NCBI GenBank assembly: GCA_023525715.1
Contig: CM042012.1
Location: 55,982,705 to 56,046,704 of the forward strand
DNA length: 64,000 bases
Origin: Cichorium intybus
Taxonomy: Eukaryota; Streptophyta; Magnoliopsida; Asterales; Asteraceae
Reading direction: 5' to 3'
Positions within the stretch are counted from its first letter, which is position 1. Every line of letters starts with the position of its first letter. Shown in pieces: positions 42,840 to 54,249 of the stretch. Position numbers and translations under genes: made by a program. The notes below the pieces were generated by a model. That model made no database searches, was not told the DNA's origin, and saw only the letters and a list, made by a program, of their open reading frames with translations.

Positions 42840-43465
42840 CTAAGCCCCATCTTCTAATTTCGGGTCCTCCATCTTCACCTGACGAACACCCTCACACTTC
42901 ATGACCACAAAACCCAAATCCTGACCAGCATCCTTGGACAATCCCGGACAACTCGCCCTGACGGAGCCAAACTGATTGCATGAAACGCAAAACCTCATTT
43001 CCAGCTTACCTTCCCGGCGGTAAGGGTCCTCCACTCTATCTGAAACTGCAGCTCGAAACATCTTCTGTGACGACTGCCCTAGATCCTTATTCTCCCTCTT
43101 CTTCCCCACCTGAGCATCGAACTCCATCTCCCTCGACGCCGCAGCAGACTCCATCTCCGCAAAAGTCTGTCATCGAGCAGCGGCCACAAACTCGCTGATT
43201 TCCTATCTCATCATTGCCTGACACCGAGGAATCATCGCCTCCTCCTTCGCGGCGAATCGCTCCTCAAACATTGCTAACATTTCCGACTTAACTAAATCAA
43301 TTACCGGAGGAAGCATCTCGAACACAGCCCTAGTCACCTCCGCGACGACCCGCGACGACCAACTCCTGAACATCCTCATCACTCAGCACATGCCCAACCC
43401 GGCCTCGCGAACTCGACCCGAGTCCCGAACCATTTCCTCCTAGATCATTCCTCCTCATTTTGAAA
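42840..43465 (-). pseudogene. gag remnant of Gypsy A with broken zinc knuckle
   Basis: Minus-strand text starts near 43461 (MRRNDLGGNGSGLGSS, an Arg/Gly/Ser-rich start) and, after stops, enters the open frame 42840-43154: SREMEFDAQVGKKRE and FCVSCNQFGSVRASCPG. The last has C-X2-C-X4-S-X4-C spacing, a CCHC nucleocapsid knuckle whose His is Ser. Confidence 0.65.
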
Positions 43466-44480
43466 TCCGACAAGAAACGAGTTACAACACTCGGCTACCA
43501 CATAACACACATGATTCCCTCGTCTATAGACTCCTTAGGTTCCTTGGGTCTCTCTTCGTACCAGGTAAGAATTCTATGCTTCCAATAGTACGGGTCCTTA
43601 TACTACCTTCCACACCTATTCGTACTTGTTCTGAAGATTGTCCTGGTTCTCGAAGTTGCCTCACTCCTTTCTAAAGGGCATTTGGATATCATCCAAACCA
43701 CCCTACACCGAAGTGCCTAACACTTTTCCTAGTCTACCTAGGAATTCCACATCTCACTCGCACCACAAGAACTTCTACTCATACCGCCAGGTCGTCTCGT
43801 GAACGCGTAATTGTATGCAATAAGAACAGATAGACAGTCGAATAGGTGTCCCTACCTTAAAGTCACAACCAAACAAGGAACAGCCAGTAAGGACGGTTCA
43901 AGAGTTCTAAGGCTATCCGATCATATTACATACAATCCTTAAGCATTCCCTTAACTTCCTAACATTACAATCATAGGTCCAAAAGGCACACACAAACATC
44001 ACATAGCAAGTAACATGCAATAAGCAACAAACTAGGAAAAAGGCATCCCTATGATCCAGGCCAATTCTATCCTGCAATTCTTGAGTGGATCCTTAGCCTA
44101 TTTCTAGCATATATTACATCATCATCATATCATTAACACATAAAGTCATGGATATTTTGGGAATTAACCACTTACTTGAGCTTCGGCTGACTGTATGCAT
44201 CGCATCTCATCCTTTTCAAAATCCATATATCCGTTTAAAAGTTTAAGTCAGGTATTCATACCATGTTTCAAACTCCCAAGAAACAATCAAACAAGAACAT
44301 GTAAGGGAATCTTCAACATGTTACTCTACCTAACTTCTTAAAATTTCATTAGAATCAGTTTTTCCTTTGAAAAATCGTTTTAGAAAATCCTCAAATCCCC
44401 AGTTTGAGTTTCGAATCCCAGTCATGTTCATCCAAATCCTTGGATTCACATTTCTGTTCATCCAAATCCCTCAAACCAAG

Positions 44481-44493
44481 GCTCTGATACCAA
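44481..44493 (-). other. Primer binding site of Gypsy A
   Basis: The minus strand reads TTGGTATCAGAGC two bases inside the 5' LTR end: tRNA-Met type. Confidence 0.88.
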
Positions 44494-44495
44494 CT

Positions 44496-45785
44496 TGCAA
44501 CGTCCCAAATCTAGTAATAAAATTTGTTTTTCTTAAAAACGGTTCAAATACTTAAAACGAGTTACCAAATAAAAACCATCAAAGTTAAAACTTGTTATTC
44601 AAACATTGGAAATTGTATTTATCAAAAGCGTTTACAAACATTATCCAGCAGAACACTTATTTATCAAAACCTCAGATGCGGTACAGTCGCGCCGTGCTGC
44701 AAGCTCAAGCCAGCAAATACCTAAAAAACAATAAGGGTGAAAGAGTAAATCACAAAGCTTAGTGAGTTCCCAAAAATACCACTTCATTACATAAAAACAA
44801 GCATCACCCTCGGTGCCCAAGTACGACCGGCCATGCATCGTCCTTGATCATGCAGCAACCCTTGGGTTTAAACATCCTCGAGTGCCTAGGTACGACCGGC
44901 CATGCATCGTCCTTGATGATGCAGCAACTCTTGAAGTTATCAACTCAACTCATTCTTCAACTCACGGGCTTTCCCTGATCTTGCCTATAATCAACTTATT
45001 CTTCAGTTGCCAGAACGAATCTGACGACTAACACATACAAGCACATAAGCCTAAGCATACAACCTAACCCATCGGGTTTCTATCATCAGCTCAACAGTCA
45101 AATAACGTAAGGCACTCCTAGCTACCATACATTTCTACTCACAATAATTAAGTTACCTACGCATGTAACTTCACCCATAGTATAGTGAAAAGACTCACTT
45201 GATCTGTAAAGCCCAACAGTGTTCCACACACGCGTCTTTAGATCCCGACAGCGCGAACCTCCCAAGAAGAATAAACTCCACTTAAAACTCCCAAAATCCC
45301 AAACAAGATAAACCTCTAAGACCGGTATCCAAAACCCTCAAGTTTGACCAAAAGTCAAACCGGTCAATAGTCAATGGTCAAAGGTCAAAGTCAACAAAAG
45401 TCAACAAGCAAAGTTAGCGCCGCTAACTTCCCTAGTTAGCGTATCGGGCCCAAAAAATCCATTAAGTTCTTAATCCATTCAGCCAAAGTCTCAATCCATT
45501 CAAGGACCTTCTAAACAGTCCTAAATCCATAAAAATCCTAACTTTACCCTCCCAAACATCACATAACAATATCATGAACAAGGTTCAAGTCCAAAGTGGT
45601 CCAAAACCAACCAAAATCATCATAGAGAGTTTGGCTTACTCTCTAACCCATCTGAAGGTTCTAAATCTTGGTTTTAAGACATAAAGTTCCTGACTTTATC
45701 CTTTACAAACATGAACAAATACCAAAAGGGACCATTACACTAAATCAATCCATAAGAACATACTTAAATCATGATAAAAACCATA
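44496..45785 (-). mobile_element. 5' LTR of Gypsy A, truncated
   Basis: Homology to the 3' LTR runs to AATCATGATAAAAACCATAA, then breaks off into Copia RNase H sequence. The outer roughly 480 bp of the LTR are missing. Confidence 0.85.
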
Positions 45786-46079
45786 ACAATGAAATCTAAG
45801 TTTGTTACGTTATCTACAGCCGATAAAGAAGCGAAATGGCTGAAAGATTTAATTTATGAGATTCCTTTGTGGAAAAAGCCTATAGCACCAATTTCTATCC
45901 ATTATGATAGTGCAGCCACATTAGCTAAAGTGTATAGTCAAGTTTATAATGGCAAGACTAGACACTTAGGTGTTAGACATAGTATGATTAGAGGATTAAT
46001 CATGAATGGTGTAATTTCGGTGGAATTTGTAAGACTGCAACAAAATTTGGCGGACAATCTTACCAAAAGTTTGGCATAG
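45786..46079 (+). pseudogene. Copia RNase H C-terminal fragment
   Basis: The frame encodes KSKFVTLSTADKEAKWLKDL, IHYDSAATLAKVYSQVYNG, KTRHLGVRHSMIR and FVRLQQNLADNLTKSLA-stop, the conserved end of Copia RNase H (substrate-strand RNA removal). The N-terminal part and the rest of pol are missing, replaced at the Gypsy A junction. Confidence 0.9.
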
Positions 46080-47123
46080 GACTAGTGCACAAGTCGGTAA
46101 TAGGGATGAGATTAAAGTCTGTATAAATCCTTATTTGTGAGACACCCAATTCCCCTCTAATATGACGTTAGAGGCTGAATTCAATGAAGAAAGCCCGCAT
46201 GTTTGGATTGGAACACACATTGTCAAAAACATCCCAAGGTTAGTGTGTTCGGACCTGTAGTTATCCAGGATGAAATTACTTCTCAATAATTCATTTGATA
46301 AAATGTAAGCAAATGCATGAGTAAAGGAATTAAAATTGTGTGTATATTATAGATAGTTATTAAAATTGTGTGTATATTATCTTCAGGTATTCAAATGGGT
46401 TGACGGGTCCAATCCTTAGGACACCCCGATTCTCGAATATTTGGAATGTGTAATATACTAACTTGAAAATTCAATCATATCGACATTTTCATTTACGCAC
46501 AAATTTGTTCTATTCTATGTTCTTGTCTTGATTATTTCATGGTTACATTAAAATGGGGGAGTATTGTTGGTGATTTTAGTGTCACCTTACATTTTAGTTA
46601 ATGAGAATAACGAGGATTGGCTACCGTGCGTTGCAGCGGAATTTTCAAAAAAAAGTTTTGATATGTGTTATTCCATTAAATTCCAAGTTCAATGTTTATA
46701 AGAGGAACGATTAGCATTGAATTCCATGACTTTATCATTGAAAGTTAAAATACTTCACCGGTGGGATTTTCTAAAATCTGGCGGAATCCAATCAGCTTGG
46801 TTTATATATTTGTCATAAAATTTTAAAGTAAATAATGACAAATAATTGAATTAAACTTTATTCATTATTTTAAATTTGTTTTAAATACAAATTTACCTAA
46901 TTATAGTGAAAATTGGTTAGTATTTAGATGATATTGCTATGATTAAATAGAGTCTTCAAAGTACACAACTTTAGTAAGAAAAAATGGGATGTTGTAATAA
47001 CAAATCGAAAGTACGTTGCTACCTTTTGTATACCCTTAATAACAAAAGCAGTATCAAGAAAAAAATTTACAAAAATTGTCCCTCTGTCTTTTAATTTTTA
47101 CCTTTTTTATTCTAAAAATTTTA

Positions 47124-47125
<2 letters not shown>
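46080..47125 (+). mobile_element. Copia 3' region, polypurine tract and LTR
   Basis: A non-coding tail follows the RNase H stop. A direct duplication of about 38 bp (ATTAAAATTGTGTGTATATT at about 46329 and 46358) lies in it. AAAATGGGGGAGTAT near 46550-46564 is a polypurine tract and TGTTGGTGATTTTAG at 46565 the LTR start. The LTR continues right for at least 400 bp; its end is not identified before the TA tract. Confidence 0.7.

Positions 47126-47216
<91 letters not shown>
47126..47216. repeat. (TA)n microsatellite
   Basis: About 90 bp of TA. Confidence 0.95.
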
Positions 47217-47218
<2 letters not shown>

Positions 47219-47360
47219 TTTTCAATTTTTGGTTGTTATATTTCAAGGTTTCATGTCAACATTGGTCCGGGACCTTGAAATAAGGACCAAAACTAGAAAA
47301 TGTTTAAATTTTGGACTAAACTCGACAAAAAGTAGAAAGCGCAGGGACCATTTATGTAAT
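47217..47360. other. Short repeat-like stretch
   Basis: Text such as GGTCCGGGACCTTGAAATAA and AGGGACCATTTATGTAATTT resembles common plant DNA-element or LTR edges. Family not determined. Confidence 0.3.
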
Positions 47361-48071
47361 TTACTCCAATATTAATAAAGAACAAATCACATTTTTGGGA
47401 ACATTCTCATAGCTAGCCTTGTTAATTAGAAAAAATGCAAGTACTTGGAGAACTTGAGCAGATAGTTTTTCTTTTAAACTTGAGATTTCTTCATCTTTCA
47501 AGCTTAATTTCTTCACCCATTCCGACTCATAATCAAGTAAATTTTGAGCCTTGAGAACTTGTTCATATTTTAAGCTTGACCTATGTTTCTCTAGGGTATC
47601 ATCTTTATCTCGGAGTTTTAGATTATCAGCAGCCTTTTCTTTCACTTCAGCTTCATTCAGGATCTTGTCTTTGACTTAAAATATGCTTTCCTGAACCGTA
47701 AGGAGTACGAATTGATCTAGAAGAATCATAGACATTATATAAGCTATATTGTGTGCTATTTGAAGAACTAGCGGAATCCTGGATTCCGATTACACACTTA
47801 GATTCCTATGAGGGACTAACTTTCCTTGCCAAATGAATCATCCATTGAATCAAAGCTAATACATGACCTCCTATAGATAAGCTTCTATCTTGTACAACAC
47901 GCTTGACGATTCTACTATCAGATGCGTCTGATGTGTTATCCAGATCATCAGAAGCATTGGTATCTTCTGTAAAAGAATCAATGTCTACCCATCTGTCATT
48001 CCTGTAACATGCAACATATTAAAACCTATGCTAATGATTGAAAGAATAAATATCAAGATTTTGTTCAGAAA
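47361..48071 (-). pseudogene. Coiled-coil coding remnant, unidentified
   Basis: The minus-strand frame at 47361-47645 (94 residues) is rich in Lys/Leu/Glu with a heptad-like pattern (LKLRDKDDTLEK, EWVKKLSLKDEEISSLKEK). Upstream text reads WVDIDSFTEDTN and SIGGHVLALIQWMIHLA, with stops. It may be a gag-like or host fragment. It is interrupted on its right by Gypsy B. Confidence 0.35.
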
Positions 48072-48649
48072 TGTAACACCCGGCTTTTAAAATAAAAACA
48101 CCCCTAAAAATTTTTCATTTTTAACCAAGGTTTCAGTACATAAAACCATAAACAAAGGGGTATATTTTTAATAAAAACGGGTACAAGTGTATCAAGGAGT
48201 ATACAAATATAGTAACCTCCATATAAGCCGGGCTGCTACTGACAGCATCTACAAGTCCACCTCTTGAGTCACGGACTTTATCCTTACCCTTATCAGGGTT
48301 ATGCTAACCTGCAGGGACATTTAACAAACGGTATGAGCTACAAAGCTCAGTGAATAATCGTATTTGCAAATAACACGTATAAGAATACATTCATATATAA
48401 TTTCCTATATATTATAAATCTATTAACCGTATATCTCTGTCTGGATATCGGTTCCAAACGCCTAGCCGTTCTGGCTAATCATATATGTCTTAGGATTGCA
48501 CATCCTATCGCATAGTCTTACGGGTTGTTATTTGCATACATTTCTGTCCCATATTTCTTAGTCATAATTGACCGCATCGTATTTCATGGCTATTTAAGCC
48601 GCACCCTGTGTCATAGCTATAAAAGCTGCACCAAAACATTTTCAATATA

Positions 48650-48840
48650 TAAATCATAGCCCGCAGGCCGCACCAGCTGGGTTCAATAACCCGATATCAT
48701 AGCCAAAAGGCCGCACCATGTTCCTGTAACAATATCATAGCCAAAAGGCCGCACCATGTACCTGTAACAATATCATAGCCGTATAGGCCGCACCAGTTGG
48801 ATATAGAATCCAATATCATAGCCATAAGTGGCCGCACCAT
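48650..48840. repeat. Tandem ATCATAGCC...GGCCGCACC units in LTR
   Basis: Units of about 46 bp, ATCATAGCCAAAAGGCCGCA then CCATGTTCCTGTAACAAT, repeated with variation; also present at 54760-54945 in the other LTR. Confidence 0.8.
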
Positions 48841-48864
48841 CTATTAACAGCTTATTTCACAATC

Positions 48865-49085
48865 AATTATGGCTCACGGGTTTACCCGCTATTGCCTAGG
48901 CTCACGGCTCCGTTCTTGTCATCGCAATGACTCACGGCTTATCCGGTATTGCCTAATTTAAGTGGACTCACAGCTCCGTTCTTGTCATCGCAATGACTCA
49001 CGGCTTATCTGGTATTGTCGTATTATTGACTCACAGCTCCGTTCTTGTCTATCATAGACTCACGGCTTATCTGGTATTGTCATTT
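48865..49085. repeat. Tandem ACTCACGGCT...GGTATTG units in LTR
   Basis: Alternating GACTCACGGCTTATCTGGTA and ACTCACAGCTCCGTTCTTGT phrases, about four pairs, repeated at 54975-55180 in the other LTR. Confidence 0.8.
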
Positions 49086-50511
49086 TCATATGTCTTTACA
49101 TTCGTCATTTTCGTCCCTCGAAGCTGTTTCAACCTGTAACAGTTCAATCATCATATATCATATATGATATCAGTGAGATTACTCACCTGAATACTAGCTG
49201 CGTTTAAATCCCGGTTGTTTCTTGCCTTTGCGTGCACCACAACCATTTTGTCCCATACCTATATATTCATTTATATACCAAATGATAATAGGTTAATAAC
49301 CATTTCAGTTGACTCTACTACACAAGAGTCCTATACAATACCATTATAAACAATGCCTAGATAATAAACTTTACATTTACTATCTTTTTATGAATTTTAC
49401 TATTCACCGAGGCATTCGGACCGATCTACAGTGCCCCCGAGGGGTCGAAAACTCAATATAAAAATTTTCCCAAACTTTTCAGACTATAACGAGTCTACGG
49501 TTCAAGTTTGAGCTAAATCGGACAAGCCAAACAAAAGTTAGCGTTTTAAAGTCCCTGTCTGGTGGGCGCACTGCGCCTGGTATCAGGCGCACTGCGCCTG
49601 GGCGCACCCCGCCCTGATCCTGGGCGCACTGCGCCCTGCGCCTGGGCAGAGCTCCTGATCAGTCGCGATTTGTGCACTGTAGCAAGCAGTTTTGACCCAT
49701 TAAGTCCTTATTTCTGTTCTTAATCATATGGGGTTTGTTCCTAGGCTAAAACCTTATATTAAGACAAGGTTTTCAACCATTAAAACCCACTCAATCAATC
49801 AAAGGAAGAATTAGGGTTCTTAGTTCCAAAAACCCCAAAACTTCAAATTCATCAATAATAGCAATCTACTTCCAAAATCTTGGATTAAGTCCATTTAGCA
49901 TGACTTAATGGAAGTATTGACCACATAAACCATATGATTCATAACTGAAATTTACAAATTTCAGTTTCTATAAAAGCTCATCATGAACACACACAAAACT
50001 TAGGTTAGAATTCAATTTACTAACCTTATATGCTTAGAAATCTTCAATTCCAAGCTAGGATTCCAACTTTCCACTTCAATTCTTCAAGAACTTGCTGAAA
50101 TCGTGCTCCAAAAAACTCTCCCGATCATCACAAATGTTTTGCACATTTGAGGGGAGTTTTCAACATTTTATATTTTCCAAATTTTACAAATTTGGTCCCT
50201 AAGTTCCATTTCTTGAACTTTTACCACAATAATCAAGTTTTATCACAATAAAACTCTCTTTTCTTATACTTTTGCCACAAGCAACATTATTTTTACATAA
50301 TTGGTCCTTCACTTGGTCAAATGACCAAATTACCCCTTTTTATGGTAACATGACCAAAAATCAGTTTTTATAACATTTTAAGTCCAAAACTCAAAATATT
50401 ATTTCAAACCAAATTATTTTCTGTCCAAAAGACCAAATTACCCTTCTAAGGTAAAATGACCAATTTACCCTTTTTATTATATTTACATAAAAAGAGTGTC
50501 TTGGCGTTACA

Positions 50512-50530
50512 AATTCTCCCCTCCTTCAAA
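50512..50530 (-). other. Polypurine tract of Gypsy B
   Basis: The minus strand reads CTTTTGAAGGAGGGGAGAA just before the 3' LTR, after GATTTCGGGGACGAAATC. Confidence 0.7.
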
Positions 50531-53500
50531 AGATTTCGTCCCCGAAATCATACAAGGAGTTGACGATATGTCTTCCTCGATTAGCTTTCGGTCTTCCGCA
50601 TTATGTCGGAATCTCAATGGTATTGCCTAAGCACTTAACCATACTAGTCTTCTTATCTCGTGGTTATATCACCACTCGCATATCATTCCTCCGGTTGTCC
50701 CGGGCACCTTAATCACTTATCTACCTTCATTTCAGCATGAGGTATTCGTTGCAATTTATCAATCTATGTTCTCAGAACCATGAGACCCATAGAAAATTTT
50801 ATAAATATCTTGAAGTTCATTAAGAAACTTCAATCGGTACACCCCAATTCTTACTCTTTGGGACATATGGGTAAGTCCAATAGATGAGGACTTAACTTTT
50901 CTTTCGTCCCAAAAAGATTTTTAGTCTTTCCAAGGGATATTTTGAACACTGTTATCTTTCCCCATTTGGAATTTCAACGGTTTTACTCGGCGATCCGCAT
51001 AGTACTTTGGTCGACTTTTGTCTATTTCCAAGCTTTCTCGAGTTTGCCTAATCTTTTCTTCTTTTTGAAGTAAAATCTCGGGTCCAGCCAACGGCTTCTC
51101 CCCAACTTCAGTCTAGTAAATCTGCGTGCAACACGATATTCTATACTATACATTATACAGGCCATCTAAATGCTGATACGAAAACTGTTATTATCTATGG
51201 GTTCTACTAAAGATAGGCGATCTTTTCATCTTTCACCAGGGTCTATTATGCAAGTTCAATGCATATTTTCTAAAGTCTGCGTCATTATTTCATCTTATTT
51301 ATCAATCTGCAAATCTTATACAGTACTAACTAGTACTTTTGAGCTAATTACTCTTGGAATTTATGCCAAAATCAACGAATAATTCTAGTTTCTCGACTCG
51401 ACACAGTCGCTACCGGTAACGCACGTCGGCAAATTCCTCCTTCTATGTAGTTCTTCACTACTTTCCGCTCTTAATTTCTTCATTAGTCAGTATAAATCTA
51501 CACTGATTTCATCAATCAACCTGCAATTACCCATATGGTGTCATACCCATGCGGTACTTGCAAAGACTTTATTACAAAGTCTATAATATTTTCGTCCCAT
51601 TTCTTCTTTGGGACCTACAACGGTTAAATTTTCCGTATGTTTTTAATGATTTGACTATAGTTACACACTAGTCAAACACTTTTCACATATCTTTCAATGT
51701 CTTTCTTTAGCCCCGGCCACCAATACATAGGTTATATCATCCTACACAGTTTGGTACTGCCCCGGGCATTCTGTATATCTACCCAAATATACATCTTTTA
51801 AGGGTAGATTTCATATTTCACTTTGCTTTGGAACTCACATATACAACCCCAAGGGTTTTCAATCGCCGTGAGTTTCTAACTAGCTTCTTTCAGTAGCTAA
51901 TCATTTATTCACTTTTCACGTTTTCAGACTGGCACACTTCTTCTTGTGCTACCCGAATCAACTCAGGTAATCAATTCGCCACACTCACGCATGTGGTTAT
52001 ATCTTTCAAAAGATACTCTTTTTAATTCAAAGCATCTATGATCGCATCCGCCTTTCCAAGATGGTACAAGATTTCATAACCGAAATCTTTAAGTAACCCA
52101 TCTATCTTTGCTATCTCATATTCAGCTTCTTTTTGATCAATTAAGTACTTCAACTTTTATGATCCATATAAACAGTAAGCTTTACACCATATAAGTAGTG
52201 TCTCCAAAGCTTCAATGTCAGAGTCATAATTGCTACTGCAATATCATGTATCCAAAATCAACTCTGGATGCATTTCTATAAAACAATTTATCTTATCCGC
52301 TTAGTAATAATGCTAACACCGGAGCTTCACATAAGGTTTATTTCAACCTTTGAAAAGATATTTGTGGTCTTTCTACCACTCGAACTTCTCACTTTTCTTG
52401 GTCAACTTTAGTCAACTCGACAGCAATCAAGGAGCAGTTTTCTACAACTCTCCTATAATAACCCGCCAATCCAAGGAACTACAAGTTTCAGTCAGATTCC
52501 TCAGGCGGTTCCAGTTTTATCACATCATCAATTCCACTGGATTTACTTTGTCATCTTTGGCAGTGTTAACTTGCCCAAAGAATATGAAATTTCTTTTAGC
52601 CAAATTTTTCATACTTGGAGAGTTTTACATATCACTTAACTCAGTGAAATAACTCCAATATCTGGTACAAATGTACCTCATATTCAGTCTAGTTTCGAGA
52701 ATATCAGATTCTCAGTAGTCAATGTACATACACATTAACTTGTCTTTCTTCTTTTCAAGCAAGATAGGGCTCCATATAATGACACATTCGGCCATATGAG
52801 ACCCCAATTCAAAAACAATTTCTTCCAATTGTTTTACCACTCTGCCATCTCTACAGAGGCTAATCAATATAGAGCCTAAATAACAGGAACGGCTCCCAAG
52901 ACCAGTTTAATCATAAGCTCTTCTCGCCAATCTGGCAGAAATCCTGGAAGTTCTTTTCAAAAGAAACATCCGAGAATTTATTTAAAGTAGTACACTACTA
53001 TCACTGCTTTATTTAACTTGGTCCATACCACGTATGCCAACTACAACATCATTCCTTTACTAAATCTTTTCCGAGTTTAAGCAAAGGAAAATAACCGGTA
53101 TTCTCAACAACGGTCATTTACCATGGATTTTCGTCCATTTCATTTCTGATTTTTGAACCATAATGTTCATTTTTCTACAATTCATGTTAGCATCATTCAT
53201 TGCTAACCAATTCATGTGCACGATTTCTTCAAATTCATTGGTAAGCATCGGCTCTAGATTTATAGGGAAAAATGGTCCCGTAAATCCTAGGCAGACTACC
53301 TTCCAGGTGTTCAATATCTTGAACATATTTGCTATTTGCTATAGCCAGTTCCAAAATTTCATCCATAATCATTGATGAAATATTCAGACAAGACATCAAA
53401 GTCATCGATCCACAACATAGCTTCATGGATCATATATAACATATACGGGGAGTATATTCAAAACAATTATATTTGAGACCATATCAGTCTACTCACGAGC

Positions 53501-53640
53501 TTTTTCCACAGTCTGCTGGAATGCTCAAGATATCACTGGTCCTTTTCGACCATTCGTTTCTTCTTTCTTTCCTCCCCCGTTATTTCCTGGGTTCATCACC
53601 CGTTACTCCACATTTAGCATGTGAGTATTTCTTAGGAAAG
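50531..53640 (-). pseudogene. Degenerate pol of Gypsy B
   Basis: Near 52690-52800 the minus strand reads SPILLEKKKDKLMCMYIDY then a stop, the PVLLVKKKDGSMRMCIDYRELN block of Gypsy reverse transcriptase in decayed form. The remainder is full of stops in every frame. Integrase and RNase H should lie at lower coordinates but are not confidently readable. Confidence 0.6.
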
Positions 53641-54235
53641 TCTTCTATAGCTCCGCGCTAGACACACTTCCGTTCCATCCAACAAACTCGAGCAATATGC
53701 TCCTGCTTTCTACAATTTCAGCATGTCAACGGTAGAGTCTCTACTCTACAATTTTCTGAGTGCTTTTCCTGCACTTCTCACAATACGTAGTTGCTCTGTT
53801 TTGGTCCCTTCCCTTTAAGGTTGGACCCAGTCTGTGGTAACTTCTCCTGAAGCGTCCACTAATCGTTTTCTGCTTTTCTTGTAGTTTCAGCTACTTTTCT
53901 TTCACCTTGACTATCAGTCAGGGTGAGCACCCAACTTCTTTTTCTGACCACAGCAACTACTGTTGCTTATCATATGGATTTTCTGCTACTAGTCCCTGTG
54001 CCCCTCGTTCATTGGAGCCTTGAGAAAGGGCTGGTCTACTTCTTAAAGCTCCACGCCCTAAATTCCTCCAAATAGGATTCGCTGCTCATACTTCTTATAT
54101 GTTAGAAGTCAGCACAAGTTAGGTTATATATGTATAATAACAATTTATATACACCTAACTATACATCGTGTCTATTATTTCAAGGTTTAAGTCCAGGAAT
54201 CTACTCTATAGACACCTAGTTCCCTTAAACCACGT
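53641..54235 (-). pseudogene. gag remnant of Gypsy B with zinc knuckle
   Basis: On the minus strand about 53682-53728 reads TC, stop, NCRKQEHIARVCW, with CCHC spacing C-X2-C-X4-H-X4-C. Nearby is CEKCRKSTQK. This is the nucleocapsid part of a Gypsy Gag, interrupted by stops. Confidence 0.6.
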
Positions 54236-54249
54236 CTCTGATACCAACT
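54236..54249 (-). other. Primer binding site of Gypsy B
   Basis: The minus strand reads TTGGTATCAGAGAC directly next to the 5' LTR: tRNA-Met type with one change. Confidence 0.85.

Larger units (their letters stand above)
38364..45785 (-). mobile_element. Decayed Gypsy LTR retrotransposon A, 5' LTR truncated
   Basis: 3' LTR 38364-40138, internal region 40139-44495, partial 5' LTR 44496-45785. LTR ends are TGTAAGACCC...GGGATGTTACA in element orientation. The tRNA-Met primer site and GGGGGAGAGTTGTAA polypurine junction are typical of Ty3/Gypsy chromovirus-like elements. Coding sequence is heavily mutated; a gag zinc knuckle is the only clear piece. Confidence 0.82.
48072..50511 (-). mobile_element. 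3' LTR of Gypsy B (2,440 bp)
   Basis: TGTAACACCCGGC...TTGGCGTTACA on the plus strand. It holds tandem CATAGCCAAAAGGCCGCACC units, CTCACGGCTCCGTTCTTGTC units and a GC-rich GGCGCACTGCGCC cluster. Confidence 0.92.

Noticed and set aside
48650..49085. CRISPR-like spaced repeats
   Set aside because: These are imperfect tandem repeats inside a Gypsy LTR of a plant genome, without constant repeat and variable spacer structure.
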